The position numbers were made by a program, and so were the translations under genes. DNA of 64,000 nt from Falciphora oryzae (Eukaryota; Ascomycota; Sordariomycetes; Magnaporthales; Magnaporthaceae), in NCBI GenBank assembly GCA_000733355.1, contig JNVV01000008.1:960927-1024926 (forward strand). The letters run 5' to 3'. Every line of letters starts with the position of its first letter. The first letter of the stretch is position 1. The notes beneath the pieces are model-generated. The model saw only the letters and a program-made list of their open reading frames with translations, was not told the origin of the DNA and did no database searches. This document shows positions 12,401 to 23,349 of the stretch, in pieces.

Positions 12401-15400
12401 TGGAGACAGTAGTAGGGCCTTTTCCAGAAGAGGCTCCTGCTGCTGGGGCTGCCCCCGTCGCAGAGGCCAGCTCTGGAGAAGCCCCTGTTACGGAGGCCGC
12501 CCCTGAAGAAGCGCCAATTGCGGAGGCTGCTGCAGAACTTACTCCAGAAGAAGTTCCCGCTGCGGAGGCTGCAGGCGAGCCAGCTCCAGAAGAAGCTCTT
12601 ACCGCCGAAGCTACTCTCGAGGAGGCCTCCGTCGCAGAGGCCGCCCTCGAAGAGGCGCCAGTTGCAGAGGCTGCCCCTGAGGAGGCCGCTCCAGAGCCAG
12701 TTCCAGAAGAGGCAGTTGTTGCAGATACTGCTTCTGAAGCGGCCCCTGCTCCCGAGGAAGCTTCTGCCCCTGAGCCCGAAGTGCCAGCAGCTGATGATAC
12801 ACCGAAGGGGACGGAGGAGGTGAAGACAGATGCGCCGGAGGCAGAGGAGAGCAAAGATACCGTTGGGCCAATTCCGGTCCCGGTCGTGATCCCAGAGCAA
12901 GAAAAGTCGGACAAAGGTGAGTGCCCCTCTTTACTTGTCGTCAACCCTGAAGTTGAGGACGAGGGAGAGGCTGTGACTGTATCCGGTTGTCAACTTGGGG
13001 AAGAGAGCTTGCTAGAGGCTGGTGATCAACCTAAGGGCGTTGATGACCCTCACGTTTCCCTTGCTGCACAAGGAGAGAGGAACGGCGGACCGGACGTCGT
13101 GGAAGACGTTTTCGACAAGGGTCTGCCACAAGATCAAGATTCCGCCAAGGTGAAGGAAAGCGCAGAGGAACATATCGAACAACAGCAACAAGCCCTGCCC
13201 GAAGAAGCACCAGTTGGACTGGCGTCGGCAGACACCAAAGACTCGCCTGAAACGGACGGCACAGAAGACGGAAACTCGCCTAATCAGGCGACCGAGGCCG
13301 TGGCCACCGATGGTGGTGATGATACTGTTCAAGTCCTAACGACCGAGGCCGAGGAGGTCAAAGCGGAAGAAGCACAAGATGCGGAGGCGGGCACGTCACC
13401 AATCGAACCAGCCTCAGGTGATTCTGTTGTGGGGCCTGTCGAGGCTGCCGTCGAGTCGGCTACCGAACCTCCTGAGGAGCCAGCTTCTTTGGCCATTGCT
13501 GAGCCCACGGGTGATTCTTTGGCCGAGCCCAATTCCGAGGCCGCCAACGAACCTGCGCCTGCGGTAGCTGATGAGGCTGTCGCGGAGCCTGGGGCCGCAG
13601 CAGAGCCCGTCGCAGAGGCTGCTGCAGAGGCCGCCGCAGAAGTCGCTCCCGAGCCTGCACCCGAGCCTTCCTTAGCAGCTGCGCCTGAGGCCGAGGCTGT
13701 TTTAATATCCGTCCCAGAGCATTTTTCTGAGGATGCGCCAAACCCTGCCACCGAAGCTACGCCTGAGCCCGCGCCTGAACCTTTCGACGAGCCCGAGGCA
13801 GCCGCAGAATCCGCTGCCATGCCTGAAGCTGTTGCAGAGCTCGTTGATGAGCCTTCTTCTAACTCTGCGCCCGAGGTTGCCGCCGAAGCTGTGTGTGGGT
13901 TGGTGGTTGGCCCGGTTACTGGTGCCCAATTTGAAGCCCAAGAGGCTGCCGCCGACGAAATTGCGGAGCCGGCCGCCGCCGCGGAACCCACCGCCGACGC
14001 AATTGCGGAATCCGCCGCCGACCCGCTCACGGACCCTCTCGCGGACCCTCTCGATGAACCCTTAGTCGACAATGCTACCAAGCCGACAGACGAGCCTGTC
14101 CCCGGCGCAGCTTTAAATTCTCCTGCCGAGTCCCCTGCGGGCCCTCCCCGGATGCCCACCCAACCTCATGCAGAGTCTGGTACTGCTGCCGATCCTGCCA
14201 TGGAGGACTCTGCCATGGAGGACTCTACCATGGAGGACTCCATCATGGATGAGTCCTTCGTCACTGAATACGCCTCCTTCGCGCCAGCCGAATTCCATCC
14301 TGTGGCCTTCGAGCCTCCCCGCCAGAAGTATGGATTCTCTGAAGACGCCGTCCCCAGGACTCCCGGGACCTTCGCGCCCGAGGACGTCTCCGAGGCTACG
14401 AAATCTCAAGATCCGGCACAAGAGACACAAGAAGATGCAACAGCAGAGGCCGCCGAAGATCACGCACCTGTCGAGCCCGAACCGGTCACGGAACCTATTG
14501 CCGAGATCTCCCACGAAGGTGCGATTGAGCCAGGCACCGAAGCAGCTGTTGGGCCAGCGGAAAGTCAGCCCGAGGCTACTTTCGAGTCTGCTGGCGAGGC
14601 AAATGAGGCAGCCTGGGAACAGACCGAGCACATTCCAGCCGAGTCGTCTGAGCAGCTACTTGAGGACGCTCCAGCAGCCAGCGACCCTCGTGCCGAACAA
14701 GAAATATCTGCTACATATGCGCCGGCTGCCCAAGGTTATGCGCTCCAAGAACCCATCCTAGAGTACGGAGTGGCGCCGGCTTGTGCCAACTACACCTACT
14801 ATCTTGGAGAGCCAGCATATGGGACGAATATCGAGGCGGCACCTGGGTATGCCCCAGTTTATGAGCCGGCCGAAGCAGCTTCCACAGAGCAAGAAGCCAT
14901 TTATGGCTATCCTCCTGCTATCGAGGGGTTCGACGAGCCCGAGGCTCCGCTAGCTCCTAGCGCGCCTGTTGAGGGAGACTACTTTTCCTACGCGAGCGAA
15001 AGCCATGCGGGATATCTCGTCGAAGAGGTACCACGCCAAGAGTCATTCGAACCCGCGCTTGCCGAAGACGAAGCCAGTCGCGAGGTGCCTGCAGATGCCG
15101 CACCCGCCGAAGCCGTGGTGCAAACGGAGGGGACATCACCTCCAGATTATCGATTTGGGGATGACTTTGGCCTCAGGGAAGCAGCCATGGCCACCGGTGC
15201 TGTCACTGCGGTCGGAGCCGCCGGTCTCATGGCAGCCCACCAGCTTTCATCCTCCGAGGAGGACCAAGCCCTCATATCATCGGACAGGGCAGCTCCAGTC
15301 CCGCCGTTTGGCCAAGTCTTTGACGAGGATCCGGATGTCGGTCGGACCGTGCAAGACTCCAGCGTCAGCAGCACCAACGCCAAGCCGTACTACATGGAAA

Positions 15401-17292
15401 TGGGCACGCAGACCGACCTGTTGCGTCCTTTCAAGCCCAAGAGCCTAGCGAGCTTCCGCAGCACTGATCTGATGCGGGCACCGACGCCGGGAATGGTGCT
15501 ACCAGACCCCGAGGACCCGTTTGCGATGCAGAAGAGTCTCCGGAGACAGAAGAAGCTGTCGGTGCGGAATGCGGAGGAGCTAGTTGCGGCTGCGGTGGTC
15601 ATCTACGCCACGGCCGAGGTCCTCAGCCCGAAGGGGTCACCAACTCTAGCAGGCACCGAGTGGGAGAGGGGATTGGACTTTGACGACGACCCGTTCTCTC
15701 TGAGTTCAGAGGGGCCAACATCGACAGTCACGGCCGAGGGGAGCAGGGAGGGGCAAGAGGGAGCACTCCGTGATTCCGTTGCTGACCTGTTCTTAGACGA
15801 GAAATCACGGTCTCGATCGTCTCGATCGTATGATCCCGACTCGCCCCGTAGTGAGCGACATCGTCACCACCACCACCATCATCATCGCCACACCGGGGAC
15901 CCTTCAAGGTCAGGTCGCGCCCGGGACGACAGCGGCAGGGACCACCATCATCATCACCACCGCGGACATCGTGCAGGAAGTGACGCTTCCGCTCGCTCAG
16001 GTTCCGATAACTCGCACAAGCTCAACCACCTCACTCCCGAGGAGCAGGAGTACGAGAGGCGCCGCGCCGAGCGCCGGGCAACCCGCGAGCGCCGCGAGCG
16101 CCGCGACTCTGACTCGCACCGGAGCGGCAAGGGCAAGGACGCCGCCGTCCTGCCGGCCACGGCGGTCGCTGGGGCGGCGGGCCTGGCGGCCGCTGCCGGC
16201 GCGGGGTCCAGCCCGGGCGACAAGGCCCGTGAGGAGCGCAGCTCGCGGCGTCAAAGCACGCGGTCGGTGACCAAAGAGTCCGAGGCGGCGCCGCCCATCA
16301 AGCGCCTCTTCAGCACCAAGGGTGCCAGCAGCGTGGTAGAGTCTAATTTCGGTCTTCGAGACGGTAAAGCAAAGATCCCCGATAGTAGCCCCAGAGCACA
16401 CAAGAGGGCAGTGACAGCCTCAGAGGCGCTGCTGGGCGGAGGAAGATTTGAGACAGTGTCATCAACGTCCGCCGCAAGGGCGGCGGCGTTTTCTTCTGCG
16501 GCTACAAGCGGCGGCAGCAGCAAGAAGGACGACCACGTCACCCACCACCACCACCACCACCACCACCACAAGTCCACGTCGTCGTCGTCTTCGCCAAAGC
16601 TAGAGTCTAACAACGGTGTCAAACGGGACCCTGCCACGCCGAAGCGATCAAACACAACCCGCTCGCGGTATGGATCCAGCAGAACATCCGAGGACGCACG
16701 GAAGCTACAGGCAGCTCGCGAGGAGGTAGCCGAGAAAGCTCGGCAAGCGGCGGAGGAGCGCACCTCAACAGATCGGTCGTCGAGGAGGTCATCCCGGGAC
16801 GCCTTCACGCTCGCGACCAGGAACTCCGCGAGTCTTACTTCTCCCCACAGGAGCAGCAGGGACCATTATCCCGACGAGGGAGCAGAGATCTCAGCGACCG
16901 ACCGCGTACCCCGCTCCGTCCCGCCCTCTCCAGCCGAGAGACTAGCCGGATTTTCGTGGAGGAGTGGCTCCGGGCGGGATCGCGAACGCCACCGCCGCTC
17001 GCGGGCGGAGAAGAGGGCGTCGGTGGCGGGAACGGCGCCGCCGCCGGACTCGCCGGGCGCAGAGCGGAGTCGCCGCGCCACAGCGGCGTCGGCGCCAGAC
17101 CAGACTCGCCGCGCCACAGCCCCTTCGGCGGCGGCCAGCGCGAGCACCGACGACAGGGCGGACGCGAAGAGAAGGAGAGAGAGAGAAGACGAGCGCGAGA
17201 GGGAGAGGCAGCAACGGTCGCTAGATAAGGAGAAGGACAAGGGGAAGGAGAGCAAGGGGTTCAGGGCCGTCTTTAAGAAGCTATTTGCTTGA
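6470..17292 (+). CDS. Giant Glu/Ala/Pro-repeat protein, Leashin/involucrin-repeat-like
   Basis: Exons are 6470-6614 and 6677-17292, giving about 3,586 residues. The 62-bp intron starts GTGAGT and ends GCAG, and joins phase 1 correctly within a Gly codon. The frame runs unbroken from the intron to the stop, so no start near 7135 is needed. Layout: a short unique acidic N-terminus (residues 1-50); Lys runs (eight Lys near 70, again near 210 and 260); a huge Ala/Glu/Pro/Thr region (about 260-2,550) built of units such as AEPA and EEAPAAEA; then a more ordinary C-terminus. The C-terminus has a GTQTD motif, an APTPGMVLPDPEDP motif and a VAAAVVIYATAE helix (about 2,953-3,037). These are followed by Arg/Glu-rich coiled coil (LTPEEQEYERRRAERR), three His tracts and a basic end (FKKLF). 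Fungal involucrin-repeat proteins and Leashin, the Woronin-body/septal-pore tether, share the Lys tracts, the acidic repeats and this type of C-terminus. The assignment is by motif resemblance only. Another disordered cell-cortex scaffold is possible. Confidence 0.6.
10213..10248 (+). repeat. 18-bp in-frame tandem duplication
   Basis: Two identical 18-bp units (gaggatgtccccgcgcca) encode a repeated EDVPAP unit inside the giant gene. Confidence 0.9.
11089..11133 (+). repeat. 12-bp coding minisatellite
   Basis: Three perfect units of gagcctgctgct (EPAA), then a partial fourth, lie inside the giant gene. Near-identical units recur all along the region in diverged form. Confidence 0.9.
14197..14256 (+). 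repeat. 15-bp coding minisatellite, four units
   Basis: Four units of the type gccatggaggactct encode successive AMEDS/TMEDS/IMDES pentapeptides near the end of the giant gene's repeat region. The first two units are identical and the later two diverge. Confidence 0.9.
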
Positions 17293-17974
17293 GTGGATGC
17301 CTGTTACGAAGTAATGTGTGTTTTTAGAGACCATAGTTTTGGGTCGTTTGTTTTTCCTTTTCGGTCTAGATTTTCTTGCGTTTTTTTTTTCACACTCCAT
17401 TCTTTACGGTGTTTTTGGGACGGTGGCATGGGATTACGATTACTCGTCTGATGGACGACGCGATATGCTATACAAGCGGAGGAAATTTGTAATAGATACC
17501 AAACAACCAATGAATAACGATGAGCTCTTCTCAAAGACACTCATTCGCATTCCTTTATCTGCTGGACTATGCATTTTCTTAAGGCTGACATCCCCTGATA
17601 TCCATGCAAGGAACTTGGTGCGTGCGTCTGGTGAATCGGGAACATAGTTTAAAGACGAGAGTGCCTTGACCACATCTCAAGCTGAGAGAGAAGGAAAGCT
17701 CCGGTAGCGGGTGTTAAGCTTAAATCAGTGGAAGTTTATACCCATGTATTTTCAAGCTTTATTTTGTCAACATAGCCTTTCTGCTTGTCGTCATACGTAT
17801 CCGTAGTTTGCCGTCGACTCGCTGCACACGCATAAATAGTTCAAGCTGCAGAGGCTCTTGAGCGGACTTTTTTTTTTTTTTTTGCTTTCATTAACCAGCA
17901 CCCATTTCTATATACTCAAATAAATATTACTTTAGGTGCTGTAGACATCACGGCAACCCCTTCCTGGGGCGTCC
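17293..17974. other. Convergent 3' intergenic region
   Basis: This lies between the ends of the giant gene and the GH67 gene. It is T-rich, with a run of about 15 T near 17870-17883 and an AT-rich stretch (aaataaatatt) near 17920 that could serve 3'-end formation. No gene was seen. Confidence 0.6.
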
Positions 17975-20584
17975 TTAATCTGCCACCCCCTCGGGCAGCA
18001 CCGACACGTAGTCGATGGGGGCCGGCTCCTGGCCGTCGGGCGTGCCCACGATCCTGAGCACGTCGCCCTTGGCAACCTCAACGCCCTTGAACGTGATGCG
18101 CGTGGCGGCCTGGCCGTCAATGTAGAAGGTCGGCGCCTTGCCGATCCTGTACTCGATGTCGCCCTTCCACGAGCCGACGAGGCGGTCGCCGAGGAACAGC
18201 TCCCACGTGGAGCGCCCGACGGCCTGGTCGTAGTAGTTGACAGCCACATCATACTTGCCACTCTCGACATGATCCAGCCTGGTCGAGGCGGTGCCCTTGG
18301 TGGAGTTTGTGGTCGTGACAATGGCCCAGGCGCCCGACGCGGACTCGAAGGGCTGGACGCGGTAGGGGCGGTAGCCGTCGAGGTCCATGTGCTCGGCCTC
18401 GATGCGGTAGCGGTAGTTGCCGACGCGGCCCCTCTCGTCGGGTATGCTGCTCTTGTTGAAGTAGAAGTTGCAGATGCTGTCGCGCCACACGAGCGCGTGG
18501 CCGGCCTGGTACACGAGCCGGGACAGCTGCTCGTCGTACTGCCTGTCGTCCATCTTGCCCTTGAGCGATTCCCACCTCGTCGGGAAGGTCTGCGCCACGG
18601 CGGCACCGTCGTAGTGCGCGTCGTAAAAGTGCTGGATCACCGTCTTGCCACTCTTCAGGCGCTGCGTGTAGGGCACGTGGTGGAACCAGAGCAGCAGGTC
18701 GTCGGGCGTCGTCTCGACCTTCTCGTAGCGCGCCGCCACCTCGGGCGGGTACTGGCCCGCGAACCCCGTGCCGTTCCACACGGTTCTGTCCATTCCGATG
18801 CTGTCGGCGTCGGCGCGCGTCCACTGGCCCCACGGGTTGTTATCCTGGGACGCCGGGTTCGGGCCATAGTGCGCGTTAAGGATGTCTGTCAGCGTCTGCA
18901 CGCCCAGGTTGCCCGTGTAGTTCTCGTAGGCTGGCCACGACTCCATCGACATGTCCGAGATGGTGTCGACCACGGCCGGGTCGTGGCCGAAGGTGAGCTT
19001 GGTCCACGTCCTCAGAAGCGCGTCCGGGTCCGACTCGGGGTCCCAGGCCATTTTGCCGTAGGCGTACAGGTTCGACATGGAAAGGTGGCTGCCCAGCCAC
19101 GTCTCGTTCAGGCCGACATTGACAACGCCCGCGTAGCCGCCCGGGCGGCCAAAGACCTTGCCGTTGAGGATGGACTTGAGCGGTGACGGCTCGCCGTCCA
19201 CACGGAGGTCGAAGTCGAGCAGCTCCCGCCACATTGGCGGCAGGTACACAAGGTGAGCCTGCTGGCCAAGGTACTCCTGCGTGATCTGGAACTCGACCGC
19301 AGAGGGGGTCTTCCTGAGGTGGGTGAAGAGAGGGCTAACAGGCTCGCGGACCTGGAAGTCAATGGGACCGTATTTAATCTGGATGACGACATTGTCTTCG
19401 AATTTTTCGTCGAGTCCCTCAAAGAACTTCACCGCAGCGTTGGCGCGGTCCGCCTTCCAGTCCAGATCCTGGTTGAGGCTGGTGTGGTCGTAGACAAAGG
19501 CCCGGAACATGATGGTGCCGCCGTGGGGCTTGAGGGCATGCGCAAAAAGATTCGCGCCCTGGGCCAAGGTGCGGTTGTACGTCAGGGGACCGGGCTGGCC
19601 CTCCGAGTTTGCCTTGACCAGGTAGCCGGCGAAGTCGGGGACGCGCCTGTAGATGTCGCTCGTCTTGTCGCCCCACCACTTGATCACGGTCTCATCCAGC
19701 GGATCGAAGGTGGGCAGGCCACCCAGGTCCCTAGGGGAGGCAAAGAAGAGCGACATGCCGACCTGGACGCCCCACGGCCTGAAGGCGTCGGCGATTCTGG
19801 CCACGCCGTCGAGGCTGGTGTCGTTGAGCAGGTTCACGTTGGCGTTGACGTTGTTTATCACGACGGCGTTGATGCCTATCGAGGCCAGGATGCGGCCGTA
19901 CTGCGAGACGCGGGTGAGATCGTCGCGGACCTGACCAGCCCAGAAGAAAATCGAGTTGCCAGCATATCCACGCTCAATGCTGCCATGGGTTCCGCCATCT
20001 TGCATATTGTCCCATTGCTGCTAGGGTGTCAGTCACAAAGGAGTGATCATGTACAAGAAGGGGAGAAAACGGCGATACAGACGCACGTTGACCCAGCGGA
20101 TGGGAGCATCGGGATTCGAGGCAAAAGCAACCCTGGAGAATTTGCCCTGGCCGATCAGCTCAAGGTAGCGGAACGCCCCGTACAGCGCTCCCCGCTCGTT
20201 CTGGCCGAGAATGAGGATGTGGTTCCCGGTGGTGGACAGGTAGTAGCCGTCCTGGATGAGACTAGCAAGCTCAGGGTGGTTCTGGGTGCTGCCGCCGCGC
20301 TCCGTGTAGGCAGCGACGGTGCCCACAATAATTGAGCGGCCATCGACGGCTTCATGCTGGACCGAGACGTCCTTGTCGAGCATGCCTTTGAGGCCCTTCC
20401 GCAGCTCCTGGCCAGCCGTGTAGACGGGGCTGACGGTGGTGCTGTTCAGGGCGACGACGGTGTCGGGGATGGCGGCCTGGTGGCATCTGGCCTTGGGGAC
20501 GCGGGCATAGCGGAGCCAGGCGTCGATTCCCGACTCGGCGGCCGCGAAGCCGAGAGGCAGGAGGATCAGACGGCTGATGAGCAT
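17975..20584 (-). CDS. aguA: Secreted GH67 alpha-glucuronidase
   Basis: This enzyme removes (4-O-methyl-)glucuronic acid from the non-reducing ends of xylo-oligosaccharides during xylan breakdown. Exons are 20584-20087 and 20017-17975, giving 846 residues, normal for fungal GH67 (about 840). The 69-bp intron (GTGCGT ... CTAGCAG) falls between Asn and Gln of the conserved WVNQWDN motif, in phase 0. A short hydrophobic N-terminus (MLISRLILLPLGFAAA) is a clear signal peptide. An N-terminal GH67N-like domain is followed by the barrel. The likely general acid is Glu305 in KANSEGQPGP. The likely base pair is Asp386 in KYGPIDFQ and Glu414 in ITQEYLG, by analogy with bacterial GH67 enzymes. The C-terminal domain carries the RIEAEHMDLDGY motif. 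It would act outside the cell with xylanases; no other xylanolytic gene is nearby. Confidence 0.95.
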
Positions 20585-21390
20585 GGTCGGCAGCGGCGGT
20601 CGACAATGGCCTGCAGAAAGGCAATGGTTGGCTACCGAGGCGAGGGGGGCTGCCGTCCCTCTTGTATTATCCTACCCACGGTGACCCGACGTCACAGCAC
20701 GCTACCCTCTCTGCAGCCAGCGGCGGGACCGTGGATGTGGGCGGACATTGTATCCGGGGTTATAGTCGCATGCCCAGCTGACCGATCCCGACTCAGCAGC
20801 AGTAGGCTGTCAAGGTGAATTTTGCCGGCGTGGCATCATGACCGAGAATGGACCCAGCCGGCCTTCTGGGTCTTGGGGCGGCGTGCGGGGAGGTGAGGAG
20901 GCGAGTCGAGAAAAAAAGCTGGCTGGGACGACAGACAGTCGGCAAAGGCAAGCATCGCGACAGCCATCCCAGCATTGCGGAGAGAGAGGAGGAGCTCATC
21001 CGAGGTCGGTCCAGCTACCCTCTATGGAGAAAGGACCAACTTGGAGTTGCATATGGCTGGAGCTTGGGGGTGGAGCAGAGAGAAAACCCACGAGTAACGA
21101 GTGGTGACAAAGGCCGGCAGATTCAGGCTATATTGCAAAATGCAAAGGCGCCCCGTTGGCGTGCGGGGGACTGGGGACGCCCTGCCCGTGCGCTGCATCG
21201 TGGGCCTTGGGGTCGCTTGGGGTAATCAAAGGCGCTAATTTGGGGGAACCACAGCCGATGCAAGGGAAAAAAGGTGTGGTCCGTGCCACACTCTCGGGAT
21301 GGCACCTAAAGACGCGAACTGCCAACCTGCATATCAGGGGGGGCAAGGGCGTGGTAGTCCAGGTGCCTTTGGAAAAGAAAGAAAAGATAC

Positions 21391-21590
21391 AAAAAGCTCG
21401 CCGAGCACTTCTCGGTTACGAAACCCTCGTAAGGGTTTCCTGCGTTCTTTTGTGGTGATCGGAATTCTCACCAGTCGCACAGGGGTTTCCACCCGGGTTC
21501 GAACCAGGGACCTCATGGTTATTGTTTTTCCACGTGAATGGTGTGTGGTGCAATCGCATCCAACTGCACCATCCGCGGTGCCCCGGTCGT
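21391..21590 (-). ncRNA. Possible Pol III element (tRNA relic or tRNA-derived RNA)
   Basis: On the minus strand an A-box-like sequence TGGTGCAGTTGG (21571-21560; 11 of 12 consensus positions) is followed 66 bases later by a perfect B box GGTTCGAACCC (21505-21495). The B box sits in a foldable T-arm (CCTGG-TTCGAAC-CCGGG). The A box sits in a foldable D-arm (GTGC...GCAC). The sequences where the two acceptor strands should be (CCGCGGA and TGGAAAC) do not pair, so it is not a functional tRNA as drawn. Downstream lie two hairpins: GGTGA/TCACC at 21454-21472, and a perfect 8-bp stem with a UACG loop at 21420-21439. A T5 run near 21395-21391 could end transcription. It may be a tRNA pseudogene, a SINE, or a small Pol III RNA. 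Confidence 0.35.
21420..21439. repeat. Perfect 8-bp inverted repeat with 4-base loop
   Basis: gaaaccct-cgta-agggtttc. Read on the minus strand the loop is UACG, a member of the very stable UNCG tetraloop class. Confidence 0.8.
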
Positions 21591-22616
21591 TGAAAGACAC
21601 GGGCTTCCTCCTCACCTTGCACTGGGGGCTTGGTTGACATCTGGTGTTGGGTGGGCAGCCTGGAGAAAGGTGCAAGATCGAGCCTTTCCCTGCTAGACTC
21701 GACCACTTGACGCTCCTTGCGTGTTGCCTTCCGTCTCAGCCCCTACGGCATCACAACGCGGTATCAATAGCCCTTTTCCTGTCCTTCAAGCCCGCCGTCG
21801 TGTTTTTATGCTGGGGAAAATAGTTATGGACACGGCTAGCATATGGCTACCCAGGTACTAATATTGTCTAATATCCTGGCGAACACATATCCCTCTAGTG
21901 ACTTACCTATTTCCACTTCCAAAGACAAGACACACACTCATTTCCGCTGCTCCTCGACTCTATATTCATCGAATTAAACTAGGTATCCTACACATTCCGG
22001 GTTTGGGCGAGTTCACACCACATCCACGTCTCCTCACAAGGCACGTCATGTAGCCCAGCGACTCGACGCTCCGGTAGATGCGCCACTGCCCGATACTCTG
22101 ATTTCTTGTCCGCACGCATCGCCGCTATCTTGGTATACTTGCAGTTCCAGCTCTCACTTGTTCTATCCATTGCAGCAAATCTACACAATCTTCTTCAAAA
22201 GTTGGGTTTCCAGATGATATGCTAAAACCCTCCAATGCCGTGTAGATTAACATTCCGCGGTTGGGATATCTCCTCACATTGCATGAGCTCGGAAGAGGCC
22301 GTACATTATGTCCATACTTAGCCCATGTTCATATGGCTCGTGTGAGCGCGGCATGGGCTTTCTGCAACAGTAAGGCCATGCTGAGGCCGACAATGCTGTT
22401 GAGTTGGCTGGTGATGAGGACTGATCCGTGCCCTGTGCTGATATATCTTGCTGCATCATACGCGCCCTTGTCGGAACAGGTAGCGCCGAACGCTCTCGAG
22501 GCTGAGGAAACTCCATCCTTCAAAGCCGAGTAGTAGCTTGTAGGGGCGTTCTTCCCCCGGGGCTAGGTGTCAATTAGGCCGAAAACGACACGATTTGGGA
22601 GGTTACTAGAAAAATT

Positions 22617-23349
22617 TTACACACATGATTTGACCGGCGCGTCCCAGAACTCGGTGAGGAAAGCCTTGGCGCAGGCGGCTGCCGTTGCCGCTGCGTACCG
22701 ATGCCAGCCATCGTTCTGACGGCTGTCGGCGTAACCGGCAACGCCCTCGATGACAACACAGTCGAATCTCTCCACCACGCCGGCGCCCTCCATCTCGAAG
22801 TTCACAACCCCCAAGGACCTGGCCACCCGGTCACGCTCGTCGCCGTCCAGCCAAAGTGCACCTCGGGCCCTGGCGGTTGGGGGCCACCAGCCGCAGCACA
22901 AGACTATGCGTGAGCGCAGCTTCTCGCTGGGCCTGGCAAGGAGGTCGCGCGACAGCGTCTTGAGCTCGAAATCGTCGGGCGTCTGCTTCCCATAGTCATA
23001 TCGCACGATCCCCTGGCTGATGACCACGTCTCCAAGCAGAACCTCGACCTGCTGCCCCCCTCGACGAAGGAAGAACGGACCCGCATATGCCGACAACGAG
23101 GGCGAGCGTGATGCCGGGAAAGGTGTGCCGCGGGCCCTGTGCGACCGCGGCAGAGCTGCTCTTGCCGGTCTCAGGCAAAAACGCGATCACGGCATGGTGC
23201 TGGCCTAGAGCGCCCGTGATGTAGGCGATATTATCGGTGGACGGAATCGGGAATCTCCCGATGTCGTATTGCGAGTCCAAGAGGGCCACCACAGCATCGG
23301 CCTCGAGCGTCAGGGCGCAAACGACGGCAGCGTGGAAGTCATCCAACGA
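22617..23349 (-). pseudogene. Broken nucleoside phosphorylase domain gene
   Basis: This is a relic of the fungal nucleoside-phosphorylase-like proteins that often form the N-terminal domain of NLR/STAND receptors. The N-terminal half reads well (VVCALTLEADAVVALLD, ITGALGQHHAVIA, LVVGICGSV) from about 23349 to 23070. The frame then shifts at a C6/G6 run (23055-23060) and continues in another frame with LLGDVVISQGIVRYDYGKQ. Residues expected between LRS and the final block are missing: the sequence jumps to a VVNFEMEGAGV motif and the typical ending YAAATAAACAKAFL. No ATG lies in frame at the 5' end; TTG or an upstream splice would be needed. Frameshift, internal deletion and lost start together indicate a dead gene. 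No ATPase or repeat domain follows. Confidence 0.75.

Larger units (their letters stand above)
20585..22616. other. GH67 upstream region and gene-free DNA
   Basis: About 2 kb of non-coding DNA lies upstream of the alpha-glucuronidase. No XlnR site (GGCTAA) was found close to the start. Several CreA-type cores (GCGGGG near 20885 and 21162; CTGGGG near 21171) are present but are weak evidence. The Pol III-like element lies at 21391-21590. No protein-coding gene was supported. Confidence 0.5.

Noticed and set aside
12917..12990. GTGAGT inside the giant gene as a possible second intron
   Set aside because: The frame stays open through it, and no nearby acceptor with branch site was convincing; kept as coding.
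7188..14159. A series of long minus-strand frames (276-498 codons) opposite the giant gene
   Set aside because: They read as Ser/Ala/Gly repeats that are simply the complement of Glu/Ala/Pro codons (GAG, GCN, CCN), which rarely produce stops on the other strand.
18269..20335. Plus-strand frames of 305 and 360 codons opposite GH67
   Set aside because: Complement shadow of a clear alpha-glucuronidase.
20885..21176. CreA-type cores upstream of GH67
   Set aside because: Six-base degenerate matches are expected by chance at this base composition, and no XlnR site accompanies them.
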